A stretch of DNA of 64,000 nt from Medicago truncatula (GCF_003473485.1 NC_053044.1:51810091-51874090), one strand, 5' to 3'. Shown: positions 49,216-61,750, numbered from the stretch's first letter. Notes: a model not told the origin generated them from the sequence alone. Numbers and translations: made by a program.

Positions 49216-50626
49216 ATAAATAGGATCGGAGGGAGTAATAATGAAACCAATCACCATGAATGTTTAAGCTTTCTCTACGATCATGCTATCAAACTAAACA
49301 TCATACCAGAAATATATCACCATCCCATTTTCTTTAGATACAGCTAACCAGTAACCATGAAAAGAAGTAACCAGGGTGAAAATCATATAAACCATAAAAC
49401 TTGATCGATATCACATACCTTTAAGGGACGTAATACTCCAGCAACATATGGTGAATGCCCAACAGGTAGAGGCTTATTAGTCATCATGTAAGTTGCTGCT
49501 ATCCCCTTCATCTGTCTCAAGTCCTAGATTATTTTGTACAAGTGAAAATATGAACAAGTTGGAAGGGAAATGGGGGGAAGCAAAGAAAGAAAAAAAAAGT
49601 CTAGAAAATTGCAAATATATACATCCCTAGATCTGAATAATGCAACCAATTTAATGAACATTGTAGAATACAACCTACCTCGACTGACTTTTCCACCAGA
49701 GACTCCACCACTGCTTTGATGACTAAAGGTTCTAAGGATTTCAAGGATTGACCACTCTCTAAAATGCTCTGCCTTACTGATTCAAGGACATTGGGGGAGC
49801 ATGAAGATAAAACCTGAACCATGTGTTGTAAGTAATCACCACGAACATGCTCCTCCAAACATCTTATATCATGAATAACCTACAAATGATTTCACGTTAT
49901 AATTCAGGTAATGGGCAATCATATCCTCGTTTTACATATCTGACAATATTGCAAGCAAGACAATTGTTATTTTATCATGGCACCATTTTTTTATACCAAA
50001 TCCTTAAACAGAACTTCAGAAAAAGTCTAGTAAAAGTCATAATATGTACAGGTGTGACGTATTTAAAGTAGTAGATCTCCTAGATTTACTTCAAGTCTTC
50101 AACACACAGATGTGGGTTAAGTGAGTGTGATGTGATGCATGCAAAACCAAAGTAAAGGCATGATGTATACAAAGATACAGCCATCTATGACTTCTGAAAC
50201 ATCCCTTCCATGCCCAGTGCCGGTGCTTGTGTTATGACTCTTCCGTGCAGTCAGTACAGATGACAGCCAATTTGAGTATCTGTAAGTTCAAAAAACAGGT
50301 TGGCTTCTGTTTTGTCAGCAAAAGAGAAACATAAATAGTTAACATTCCACCTAAAACTGACCTAGAAAGAAGCTGCAAGGAAAGGCGAAGGAATTTGTCG
50401 GAACAAGAAAGGACAAGAAAATCTTCTTCCAGCACAATCTCAAACTCTCCAACAGAGTTACACTTTGTTTTAGCGTTAAGTCTTGACAATTTGCTTCGCC
50501 AGGATCTAAATTTTGAACGGGGACAGGACTGGATGCTGTCAGCACAGAATCAAACGACCCTGCTATTTCCTGAAACCTGAGGCAATTGAAAATATGAGAT
50601 CCATATCACTAATAATTCAGGTGTTC

Positions 50627-51010
50627 TTATAAAGAGGAAGCACTCCTCACCTTACAAGCCGGTTTTGTAAGGATGAGTTATGCCCCAAAATTTCAACATG
50701 GTATCAGAGCCTATCCAGGATCTACCGTTGTCGGGATTCCGCATTGCCACGCTTCATGCCCATTGGGCCCGGGCCTGAGCATGAGGGGGTGTGTTGGAAA
50801 TTCCGCCCTGAATATGAGGGGGTGGGTTGGTAATTCCACCTCAGGTGCGTTGGAAATCCCGCCCCGAATGTGAGGGGGTGGGTTGGTAATTCCACCTTAA
50901 AATTGCGATGCGATCTGCCCCAAGTTGCCTTGTCTTTGAGGGGGTGGATTTAGTCCCACATCGGTTAGATTGGAAGCTTGATCAGAGTTTATAAAGAGGA
51001 AGCACTCCTC
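50627..51010. mobile_element. TRIM-type LTR element with permuted (LTR-internal) ends
   Basis: Contains PBS TGGTATCAGAGC (50699-50710, complementary to initiator tRNA-Met) right after an LTR end CAACA, a short interior, a polypurine tract GAGCATGAGGGGG, and an LTR start TGTTGGAAATTCC at 50792. The LTR includes AGTCCCACATCGG and a TATA-like TATAAAG. Both outer ends stop in the same 22-bp sequence (from TTATAAAGAGG to AGCACTCCTC; 50627-50648 and 50989-51010), i.e. inside the LTR, not at TG/CA. No ORF. Confidence 0.8.
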
Positions 51011-51079
51011 AAAGAGAACCTCTCTAAGGATTGAATTGGCCAAGAAGTCAAAGACGTGTAAACCTGAATTTTCTGCACC

Positions 51080-52159
51080 AAATACCAAACTTTAGATATG
51101 TAAATATAATGGTTTGATATGTAAGCATGACTATAAATGACCTAGCTAACAGTACATGCATGTGAAAGGTGGTTTAATAAGTTCTAACTTTTAAAGACCA
51201 AGAAGGACTAAGGAATGCCTCGGCAAGGACTGACATGGTCCAAGAAACCAATGCAGTATGACAGATTAAGGCTCATATGGATCCTAAACCTAAAGTGGTA
51301 AGAAAAAGTTAGATGAGGTACCAGCTGAAGAAATATCCAATAAAAATTTGCAGTCTTTATAAATGCACTCCTTAATTAATTCATAACTATTTATAAGCCC
51401 ATCCCCAGATGATCCAGCAGCCACAGCTGATGACTCATGTGGGATAATCTTCTGCATCAATGGAGCAACAACAGTCACTCGAAAAGTTTCTACTGCATTT
51501 TTGGTGTTATCAATGAAAGCATATGCACATAAGCAATTGTAAGTTGCAGTTGCATCCCGGTGCTCTAGACCATCTACAAAGCAATGTCCCAAGCTTGCAT
51601 TTACTAAATAGACTTGCCAAATACCAAACTTTAGATATGTAAATATAATGGTTTGATATGTAAGCATGACTATAAATGACCTAGCTAACAGTACATGTAT
51701 GTGAAAGGTGGTTTAATAAGTTCTAACTTTTAAAGACCAAGAAGGACTAAGGAATGCCTCGGCAAGGACTGACATGGTCCAAGAAACCAATGCAGTATGA
51801 CAGATTAAGGCTCATATGGATCCTAAACCTAAAGTGGTAAGAAAAAGTTAGATGAGGTACCAGCTGAAGAAATATCCAATAAAAATTTGCAGTCTTTATA
51901 AATGCACTCCTTAATTAATTCATAACTATTTATAAGCCCATCCCCAGATGATCCAGCAGCCACAGCTGATGACTCATGTGGGATAATCTTCTGCATCAAT
52001 GGAGCAACAACAGTCACTCGAAAAGTTTCTACTGCATTTTTGGTGTTATCAATGGAAGCATATGCACATAAGCAATTGTAAGTTGCAGTTGCATCCCGGT
52101 GCTCTAGACCATCTACAAAGCAATGTCCCAAGCTTGCATTAACTAATAGACTTGCATTT
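51080..52159. repeat. Tandem duplication, ~540-bp unit, covering COG2 exon 3 (partial) and intron
   Basis: AAATACCAAACTTTAGATAT starts at 51080 and 51620 and the following 540 bases match almost perfectly (a few substitutions, e.g. AYAFIDN versus AYASIDN). The copy nearer 51.3 kb lacks the exon 3 acceptor, so it could be skipped in splicing. A recent event. Confidence 0.93.
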
Positions 52160-52577
52160 TGAATCCTCTTCTCCATATTCTCAATAAAAGGCAGGTTCTG
52201 TACTGGTAGAATAGAGAAAAAGAGATGAGCACAGAATGTACTAAGATCTTAACATCTAAACATCAGAGGAAAGTTAAATAAATTCAAAATATATCAACAC
52301 CAGCAAAACTTCAAGGCATCTAATACTTGGAATGTATCTATAATTCTATCGATAACACTCTGAATGTTACCCATTAATTCTTGGAGTGCATCTAATATGG
52401 ACTTCTAAAAATGGTAATGGTCCGCTTTTGAACCATCTTTGGGAGGTCCTTGTTAGACAAACCCTACCAAAATGTCATTTTGTTTCTACTAGTTCATCGT
52501 GACAATGCTAAACTAAGAAAATTGACAGTGATATGAGATATTTGATCATAGTGAAAAAACCTGGTCGGTTCTAACTA

Positions 52578-52871
52578 GTCCCTCCGTCCCGTAATAACTG
52601 AGCCATTTGTAAAAAAATATTGTCCTAGGAATCTTGACCCATTTCAGTTTTCAATACAACATTAATTACTTTTTTCCAATTATAACTCTAATTAATACTA
52701 CTTTCACCACTCCCAATTCAACATATTCTACTTTACATTTATGATAAAGAAGAATCCACCAATACTTGACAAAGACACTCAAAACAATCTTTCTCTCTCT
52801 CTTTCATTTATACATTTTTCTTAATATGTGTGAAAAGCTCAACTAGCTCAGTTAAATTGGGACGGAGGGAG
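52578..52871. mobile_element. Stowaway-like MITE in COG2 intron, TSD TA
   Basis: Inverted ends GTCCCTCCGTCCCGTAATAA and TTGGGACGGAGGGAG with TA on both sides. 294 bp, non-coding. Confidence 0.85.
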
Positions 52872-54916
52872 TATATTCAATAAATAATGGAAGGATTCCT
52901 CCAAACAAAGTGATAACGACATGAAACACACACACACAATAGTTCCCTTTCTAGACTTTCGCACTCTGCAGTCCACTGACCCTAACAACTACAGTCAAAG
53001 CTAAATGAAAACCCACAGTGAACACAGACAGTACATTAAGGACCTTCAACGACTGGTTAAGTGTAATAATTCAATCATAAAAAATATTTTAATTTGAGTA
53101 GTCGTATCTATAAATTACCTGAACATGGCTATCTTTTTATCAAGTTTGTCCCTTTCAGTTTCCTTCATTTTTTTTTTTCTTTTCAGAATGCTAATTAGTC
53201 GGTGGTTTGTGTAAATAATAGTAACCCGAAAAATACCCAATACATAGCCTACAAAATAGTATACCCTTCCTCTCACCAAGCTTCAGCAAACAAATTCAAC
53301 TCACTTTTCAACTAAAATTTTAATGCCAACTAATTTATAAATATTGTTCTAGAAATTCTCGACACAAATATCAAAACACACAAACATAACATTCAAGTAT
53401 TCAACAAAACAAACCTTTGCATGTGTAACATAAAAATTTAGCCGGTTCATCTCACTGGCATGCTTTGAGCATGCTTTGAGTCTCTCTGAGACTTGTCCCA
53501 TTCTCAACATGCTGCACAGTAACCCCATTGCTCAACGAACTTTTCTTCAACAAATTCACACCTCCATTTGACCAGTCGGAGTGTACAGTAGGCAGCTCCT
53601 TTATTAGTTTCTCCACCTGCAATTTTGAATGAATCTTGAGCCAATGTTTTTTATCTCACCCCTAAGGTTTCCCAAATCAATGCCAGAAATGATTGTCATC
53701 AAACAAATCTTATCGAATATTATGTCCAGAAGATGAAAGAGTTCCTTCAGTTTTAGAAACCTTTATTGAAATAAACAACCCTAAACCTTTTTTTATGATA
53801 ACATCCAACCTAAACTTAAACCTAAACCTATTTCAAAAAAAAAAGAAAAAACTAAACCTAGCAATGGCATTGAAACTAAACCGTAGCTAAAACTAAACAA
53901 GTTAACCTAAAAAACAATAGGATGATAATTTTCCTACTCAAACAAATACACCTCCTTTTATCAAAAAAAGAAAACAAATACACCTCCGAATCAATTTTGG
54001 AGGCAAAATCAATTCTACTCGAAAGCAATCAAACATCTCAGAATCAATTCCACACTTATAGAATCAATTCTGACCCCTCTAAAAGTGTAACCAAACATAC
54101 AGGCATGTTTGAATGTTCTCGAGTAGATTTAATTTTGCCTCTAGAATTGATTCTAACTTGAAGTTAAAATTTTGTGCTTTTGATTCTACAATTAATATTT
54201 AGCTTGGATTATATTGTTCAACTCACTTTTAAATTAATCTATCCAAGCATAAAACACGTTACATTCAACTCACGTTTAGCCAAAATCAGCTTTACACAAT
54301 CAAGTATGTTTGGTTCCACTTTTGGAGTATAATTGATTTTCCCTCATTCAAATTTTTCAGTGATCAGAGAATCACAATTATACTATCTCACATCAAAATG
54401 CAACGATTCTATTTACAACGTGAATTTAATAATAAGAGTAACAATTAAACACAAAAAATAAAATAAAAGATGCAAGCATTGCGTACCTTAGAAACAAGAT
54501 GAAACGAATAAAGAAGAAACTCCAAAGTCTCTCTAGCGGAAGCAGCTTGAGATTTCTGCTTCAAACCATTGTTAATAGAAAAAAGAGAAACATCAGCAGA
54601 ATCTCTAAACTGCTGAATATTCTCCCGCAGCTCCACAAGCGGGTACCACAACATCATCCACATCAACAATGTTTGCAGTAAGATTAGCGAAATCAGAGTA
54701 ATCGCGATTGATAAGATGAATGAGTTGGTGATTTAGGGATGAAAGGTAGTTGTTGAGTTGTGAACGGAGAGTGTGGAAGGGAACGAAGGTTGGAAGTTGA
54801 GAGATGTATGATTCGGAATCGAAGTTAGGGGAGAGGAACGGTTCGGGTTTGAACCAGAGAGGGTCGGAGAAGAGGTTCGTGACGGTTCTGTTATGCGCTA
54901 GGATCGGATCCGCCAT

Positions 54917-57060
54917 TGCTGTGAGAAATTATGTCGAGATTGGTTCAGAGAATGATCGAAACCCTTACCAACTGCTGCGCGTTGTAGCGCGAATTGTGCT
55001 CATTTGTAACTGCTGCTGCTCTACAAAAAAAAATATATATATATTTTAGGGAAGATTTTTTTTTTTTTGTTTTTGGTGAAAATGATTAGATTAAGTTGTA
55101 TCCTAAATATTATAAATTTATAAACAAAAAATATCTTTTTTGTTTAATGGAAAAAAAATTATTTTATATAGCTGTATTTAAACAAAGTAAATTATTTTTT
55201 AAATATGTGATTTTTATTTCAATAAACAAACACAAAATTGATTCTTCTTGCTATGTTGTGTCCATACAAACCCTCGGCTCGTATGTGCCTGGCTACGTGA
55301 TGCGCATACAATCTCTTTTATGTATATGGCTACGTGATGTGCATACAAGTTGAGGGTTCACGTATCCTCTAGGTCACCAGGACATGATCCTTGATTGGAG
55401 CATTGTTGCCTCGAACTCGGGGACATGCTTAACCTCTGGTACTTGAGAGGGTCTGCGTATGTCATGCTTAACCTTACTCACCCGTTCACATGCCTAATTG
55501 GCCAGAGGTATGCCTACATATCTTAAAGAAATAAAAAATACATGGACAAATCAATATATTGAAGATAATTATAAGGGAAATCAGAATTTAGCATATCAAA
55601 CGCTCTTGTGAATTATATGATCTAAATGCCTAAACAATTTAGATTGTAAATTAAACACTACATGCCTAAAGAAATGCGAACTAACTTTTGATTTTGTGGT
55701 GGAGAGCGTCTCAAATGTGATATATTCGAGCAACTTGACTTGAAGAACGACACAATGTAGCAAGGTTCAATTTTTTTGGGGTTTGAGAGGTTTTTCGGTC
55801 TATCTTTAAAAATGGATAAACGAGGGAATGGTTCTGAGATGAATTATATATGGAGTAACTTTCAGATTATCTATCTTGATTTTTTTGTTTTGTTTTAGTA
55901 TTTAATCCAACGGAGGTGAAGTGGAAAATACGAAGGGCGCGTGATGAATTTGTTGAAATTGTTTCTTTTTAGTTTAAAGGATTAAGGTTGTTGTTGTAGT
56001 TATCTTTGGGCAAACCAATTTATTGTGATGAGATTACGTGGCGGCGTAGTGATGAGATAATGGTGTAGTGGTTTAAGGGTTGATTAAAGAGTTCTAAGGT
56101 TTAATTTGTGTTTTATGGTTTTTTCTAAGTTTTTTTATGAAAAAGATGAAGAAGGAGGAAGAGGAGGAGGAGGAGTGAAAAAGAAGATAAAAGGAAGAAC
56201 AACAAATAGTTGGTTGTTCCCTAAAAAAAAAAAGAAATAGTTCGTTGTTGTTCGCTATAAGATACAATAGACATACATGATCTAACAATTTCTTTTTGAA
56301 TAAAAATATGAAATGGTTAAAATTAAAAAATTTAGTAAAATATATGATGAACCGTCTATATAATGTTGAGTGAGAAAAGAGAAGATAAGAGACAAAAATG
56401 AACTATTTAACAAGAGTAAGGATTTGTTGACACCAGGTGTCAACGGATTCGTTGACACCAAATCACAACCGTCAATTTTTTCAATCAAAGGCTAATAATT
56501 GTTTTTTAAATTGACTTAGGGTGCATATCCTTGCACAGTATTATTCTTTTTAGTTAAAAATAATAATAATAATCAATGTGAGCATAGCTCAGTTGGTAGA
56601 CTACCTGACTTACTTGAGTATAAAAAATGAGTTGCAATCAGATGGGTTACGGAAGAGAAGATCACACGAATTAATAATTACATACCATTAGATCAAACAA
56701 AATAAGTGGTTGAGATTCGTTGACACCTTTCAAAATTACCAAATCAAAATAAAACAAATAACTTAGTTTTTTTTTTCAAGAAACAAGTAACTTGGTTAAT
56801 AGACCATGTATCTAATTTAGTCTTTACCTCAAAAATAAAAACTAATGTAGTCTTTAAAATATCTAAAGAGTCCCATTAACAATTTTTCAAACATCAACAT
56901 TTATGTATTTTTAAGTGAAAGTTTTTGGAATCTCAGAAAATTGTATACTAGGGTAGGGGCCAGGGGGTGCATTTGAAGAGAGGTGAGAGAACCAAAGCAG
57001 CTCGCATGGAATCGATGATGAATAAATGACGTCGCTTTGAAGGGAAAACAAAAACAAAAA
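54917..57060. other. Intergenic, no gene supported
   Basis: 55255-55510 has unusually high GC for this region (CTACGTGATG[C/T]GCATACAA repeated at 55293 and 55331) and may be part of a repeat. 56420-56470 holds a palindrome-rich stretch, GTTGACACCaggtGTCAAC, echoed at 56716. 56578-56610 is a SINE-like head (GCATAGCTCAGTTGGTAG) without box B. Confidence 0.45.
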
Positions 57061-57077
57061 AAGCAAAACTAATTAAA

Positions 57078-57265
57078 AAACAATGTTGTCGGGGATCAAA
57101 CCCGAGTCACCCGCGTGACAAGCGGGAATACTTACCATGCAATGTCACAATGTCTTCAACATTTTAATATAATTTCGAATCATTACTTCATGTTATATGT
57201 GAATTTGCATTAAATTGATGAAGATATGGTTTAGAATGCAGCAATCACATACGCAGATCATTGAA
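57078..57265. pseudogene. Second decayed tRNA-Asp / ndhU copy
   Basis: 57080-57139 (minus) matches the tRNA-Asp from the T arm to the D loop (GGTAAGTATTCCCGC.TGTCACGCGGGTGAC) but the acceptor and D-stem 5' part are gone. At 57213-57262, TTGATGAAGATATGGTTTAG..GCAGC.ATCAC..ACGCAGATCATTG matches ndhU intron 1/exon 2. Exon 1 is absent, as in the 45.5-kb copy. Confidence 0.85.
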
Positions 57266-57989
57266 TTGATTTGTTTATATAAATATGCTATCATTTGATA
57301 TATAAAATCAAATCTATAACTAATTAATCAAAGAATGTATGTAGTTGAGATTTAAAGAAACAGTTACATATAACAGCGACATTTTAGATTAAAGGCGTGT
57401 CCGAGTTTGTAGAACACTTAAAAACAAAATGTTAGGTTCAACTTTTAACCAATTGAATAGACTACATACATTTATTCAATTTGGATATTCAAAAACAAGT
57501 TCAGTTCAGACTCTTCAGAGGGATAATGATCTTACAACTTATCTGTTGCTTCCCTTATCTACTCCAGTCAATATTGGTTTCCTTTGTTTCACCAATGAAA
57601 TGTGGCCTTATCCACCCATTCACTCTTTTGTTAAACTAAAAATTTCAACATTTGCTCTCAATCTTGTCTTGTTACCACTTTCTTCAATTCATTGCAGCCT
57701 TCATATGCTCTATAAGTTTATTTGAGTTATGCTTTTAACTATATATCTTTGGTTCAATGCAGGCATCCTGACCATTCACTTACTTTTACATCTCAACCAA
57801 AGTTCAGGATATGCAAACTAATCATATTAAAACTACATCATTATTGATGGTTGCAGTTGTGACATGCATTCAGCATTTTCTGCAAATGAATGTAGTTGGC
57901 AAATTTCAATCTTTCTTTCAACACAAACTAAAACTACATCTATAATAAAATTTAAATAATCCTTACATTAATCTTCTATTCTATTACTG

Positions 57990-59115
57990 TCACTGACTAG
58001 AAAATCTTCGACCTGTTATTTTCTCAATGCTGGAAACAATGGAAGATTCTCTCCGTTTAGCAAAATCACGCTCACGTGCTTTCATCACAGCTTCTCTTTC
58101 GTATATTTCACTTTCTTCCCGCCTCCAATTTTCTTCCCTCTGCATCCTTTCTTTTTCCATTCTATCAATCACCTCCAACAATTTATTCTGAAGAACCTCT
58201 TGGTGATTAACCACAGTTTTGGTCAATCTTTTAAAGAACACTCTCATCAAACTCATTTCTTCCTTCAGTCTCTTCTTTTGCTTCTTCTTCCTAGCCCTTC
58301 TCCTCGAATCATGTTCCTCCACGAACACTTGATTCTGACCAAGTTTGTACACAGCTTCAAGCTCACCAGCAAAGTTGTTGTCGGAAACCAAACATCTCTC
58401 GTTGTTTTCCTTTTCATGTTGTTGTTTTTCTGTTGCATCACATAGCACCGTGTTGTTGAATGCTTTCCTGAAAATGCCAACACAAACATCCGTAATGTGA
58501 GCGGATTTAATTCATATACAATGTCAAGATAGATATTTTTTTACGTTGTCGAAGAGACTTGTAACCACGAGCTAACCAGATTTGTACATTTATTCTGGGC
58601 TCATTGTACAGTTATCAGAACATGTCATATAATGTGGCTCAGAAGAGTTTATATGATGGTGTTAGTTTTATAAAGAACGGTCTATATAACTATATGTTGA
58701 GAATGTAATGTATCAAAATTAAACTCAATGTGAAAATAAAAATAATAATAATAATAATAGAAAATGTGAATTACCAAAAAGATACTCTGGCATTGGATCC
58801 TTCGCATTCAATGTAACGATTTACAATAATGTCACCCAAAGAATGTGTTTGTTGTTGTTGTGATGGTTGAAATTTATGCTGGTGTACCTCATGTGATTGA
58901 TAAAAATGTTGATATTCTTCGTGACACCGTTCTTTCTGTTGTTGTGTGTTCTGTAAAGATTGTGAGTAATGATAGTGTTGGAGAATAGGGTGATGAATGT
59001 GGTTTGGGGTTAAGATATTTGGAGAGTTGTTGAGAACGGAACCATCATCAAGGGTGAGTTTCTGTTCATGATAAAGGATGTTATTGGCCATTTCATTGTA
59101 AGGCTGCATCAGCAC
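57990..59115 (-). CDS. GT-2-like (trihelix family) protein lacking trihelix domains; 2 exons
   Basis: Exons 59115-58775 and 58467-57990 join in frame (GT-AG) to about 272 aa. The C-terminal half is the basic, coiled-coil region of GT-2-like trihelix transcription factors: a run RRRARKKKQKKRLKEEM, then FFKRLTKTVVNHQEVLQNKLLEVIDRMEKERMQREENWRREE, and the closing SIEKITGRRF. The N-terminal half is rich in Gln, His and Tyr (HYHYSQSLQNTQQQ). Neither the N- nor the C-terminal trihelix DNA-binding domain is visible within or beside the gene, so it may be a truncated copy or a natural short form acting by dimerisation. The first Met of the ORF was chosen; MQPYNEMANN is an alternative two codons later. 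Confidence 0.7.
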
Positions 59116-60320
59116 ACTTAAGATTCAATGCTCTGGTGCTGAAATAGTCTAAACTCAAAACTAGATGATACAAGAAAGAATGGGAAATACTAAATAGTAC
59201 ATTTGCGTTTTTGGAAGACTGAAAGAACCAAGTGGACTAAAAGGGTTGGGTTGGACTTCATGTTCTACTTGTACATTTGCCAATAGACTAGTAGTATTTT
59301 TTATAACTTGCCGTACTTGTTTAAGTACAAGAATTTACATTTGGTTGTGTTAAGAAATTAAAGTTAACCAAAATCGAATGATTTGACTTTAGACTTCACC
59401 TAAGTTTACCTTAATACAAAAATTTGATTTATTTTCTTAGTTGGATGCATGCAAAAATATTACAAAAAATTAATCATCTTAACTATGTTGATACGACAAT
59501 CTATTTCCTATCATTTGCAAGACACTCGAAGAATATTATTTAAAAAAGAGAAAAGATTCAAAGTCGAGGAAACAATTTTTAATTAATCTGTCAAAATAAA
59601 CGAAGGTGTTGAATCCCATAAAGTAAAGCCATAATTATTAACACCATAGATAGATGGGATGTTGTAACACGTAACAAATCAAGACCATCCAATCTAAAAC
59701 ATGTGATTGAGATCGTTTAGAAAGATTTTATAACTATATTAATTTGAACCGGTCGAATTTTAATTAATGATCGAGATCTAATAATATGAAAATTGCGTGC
59801 TTTATTACACCACCGAATCACGATCGAGTTAAATGTTGCCTTTGTTGATCCTTGCTTAGGTTACTTTTGTTGTGCTGTCATACAATTAATGTCTTCTTTT
59901 GGCTTATTTATTGTTGGCGTCTTTAAGTGTACGCAAGAGATCAACTTATTTTGCCTGATATGGCGAAGAACCAAAAAACACACCACTTGAAATGAGCACC
60001 TGGGAGGGAAAACAGCAGTGGAGAAATTTCATGATGAATAGCATCTCTAATGTTTGTTGGGGAGTTTAGATCGTAGGAGTAACAACGGACTAAATGTTTT
60101 AGGATCATTAGAGAATGAGACACAACTTTTCTACCTAAAATCTTAAAACATTGAGTATATAACTCATCTCTTTAATAAATTTATCTTTTTTTTATTTATT
60201 TATAGGCGACATCTGAATTAATCACTTACACTTTAAACGTAAAAATAAATCATCAAATTTAAAAACATGCAAAAACCATTTAAAGCATTGCAGCATCTAA
60301 GCTAGAACAACCATCACACT

Positions 60321-60361
<41 letters not shown>

Positions 60362-60945
60362 AAAACTTAAAAGCTAGAGAATTCTGTCTGTAATTTATCA
60401 TACACTTTTTTTTTAATCAAACAAGTTTGTGTTTTTTTAAGGAGAATCAAACAAGTTCATTAACTAGTCAAAATAAACTGTGATGATTAAAAATGGCTAA
60501 AAATGTGAGCATAGAAATATAGAAAATAAACAAATTATCTTTTGAGCTTTAGTTTTTGTTACAAGTTTTCTATCTCTCCTATCTATTTCTTTGCATTCAA
60601 ACGCAACGTAAATAAGTTACTCACTATAGAGTAGGTGGTTTTTTTTGGGTTCAAGAAATAGAGTAGGTATTGATTTTTGTGAACCAGACTATGATTAGAT
60701 TAGATTATGATTAGATTCATCTTAAGTGGAAAGTCTAAAATTCAAATTATATAATGCAATGTTCTTAACGATTAAGCTAATGTTACGGGGACAATAGAGA
60801 AGGTAGTTACAATTTTATTTTTGTTGATGTTTTAAGGTTATTTAGACGTATTAAAATATAATAAATTATGCTACTTTTTTTTAAATTAGTTGTCTTTTTT
60901 TTATAAATCTTTTATCTTTTTTTTTACAATAATCATTTATCTTTT
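59116..60945. other. Intergenic, no gene supported; long poly-A at 60322-60359
   Basis: AT-rich. An ~38-base A-run at 60322-60359 could be the tail of a retroposed sequence, but nothing upstream looks like a coding copy. Confidence 0.45.
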
Positions 60946-60949
60946 TCTT

Positions 60950-61036
60950 TTTTTGGTGGTGTCCGGGTTTGAACTTCGAACCTTGCATATATTATGCATT
61001 ATATTTACCAACTGAGTGAAGCTCACGGGGACATCA
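60950..61036 (-). mobile_element. tRNA-derived SINE, minus strand
   Basis: On the minus strand: GTCCCCGTGAGCTTCACTCAGTTGG, then GCATAATATATGCAAGGTTCGAAGTTCAAACCCGGACACC and an A/T tail: the same layout as the copy at 19927. Confidence 0.65.
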
Positions 61037-61434
61037 TTTATCTTTTTCTTATAATGCATTTAACTATTTACTATCTAAATATATTTTTACAATAATTAAT
61101 GAAAGATAGTTTTGACTAAAATAATATCAAACTACTTTTCTTTTTGTAGTGAAAAACAAAACAAAACTATTTTTTATTTAAAAAAAAAAGAAGTTAAAAC
61201 TACTTGATATTTTGAAAAACGACGAATATTTTTAAAAAACAATTGACAAAGAGAACCAACTTGACATTTAAACAGGGGATTAGTTTTTCATACTTAGTAG
61301 GGACAAAAATTGATTTAAATAAGAGATAAAAACACAACTACTAAAAGAAAATATAAAAACAAAAAAAAATGTGACAATTATATTAACTATCCCCAAAAGA
61401 TGGATAGAGGTTGCTATTCTCAGCTCAGGTGACA

Positions 61435-61525
61435 TCAAATATTTTTGATAATGGCTGGAGTTCGAATCTCACACCTTATATATTTTATGTTTTGTTCATA
61501 TCAACTGAGTTAAGTTCAAGAGAAT
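61435..61525 (-). mobile_element. tRNA-derived SINE, minus strand, diverged
   Basis: Minus strand reads CTTGAACTTAACTCAGTTGATATG, later GAGATTCGAACTCC: box A- and box B-like elements in the spacing of the other copies. Confidence 0.55.
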
Positions 61526-61750
61526 TCAAATGATATCAATTAAAACTATTCATTTACTTTCCATTATTTATAAAAAAAAAAAAAAAAATGAATTATTTTC
61601 ATTGGTGTCGAATAGAGTTGGGACTGACTTAACTTTTTTTTTTTGCTAATAAGAAGTTTAAATAAGCTTGACTCTAGAAGCTTACCTGGTCAAACTAAAT
61701 GTTTACACATGTACTTGTATATCATTTACTAAGTATTAGTAATAAAAGTT

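Larger units (their letters stand above)
46998..54916 (-). pseudogene. COG2: COG2 (conserved oligomeric Golgi complex subunit 2), multiply disrupted
   Basis: COG2 tethers vesicles at the Golgi. Exon remnants on the minus strand: 54916-54487, 53616-53415, 52197-51861, 51072 to about 51011, 50576-50362, about 50279-50150, 49879-49679, 49523-49419, 47600-47478, about 47390-47248, 47111-46998. Homology is clear from MADPILAHNRTVTNLFSDP, LWFKPE.FLSPNFDSESYIS, NLPFIENMEKRIQ and SGLHVFDFLANSIL to DLRQMKGIAATYMMTNKPLPV and the end WQSVAPADKQNTIKL. Breaks: a deletion-type frameshift in exon 1 (after VDVDDVVV, near 54640); a frameshift and stop TGA at 53452-53454 in exon 2; a 540-bp duplication of part of exon 3; a TRIM element replacing about 65 residues of coding sequence; a one-base loss near 50420; a two-base-type shift near 47335. 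It cannot encode full-length COG2; a working copy should exist elsewhere. Confidence 0.9.

Noticed and set aside
50673-50873. 66-aa ORF with repeated MRGWVGNS motif
   Set aside because: It lies in the TRIM element's PBS/LTR and repeats because the LTR contains short repeats; not a protein.
51290-51667. Separate 125-aa gene on the minus strand
   Set aside because: It is the duplicated copy of COG2 exon 3 with intron-derived N-terminus and has no start or acceptor of its own.
53770-53840. Telomere-like AACCTAA repeats
   Set aside because: Only a few irregular CCTAAAC-like words inside the COG2 intron, not an array.
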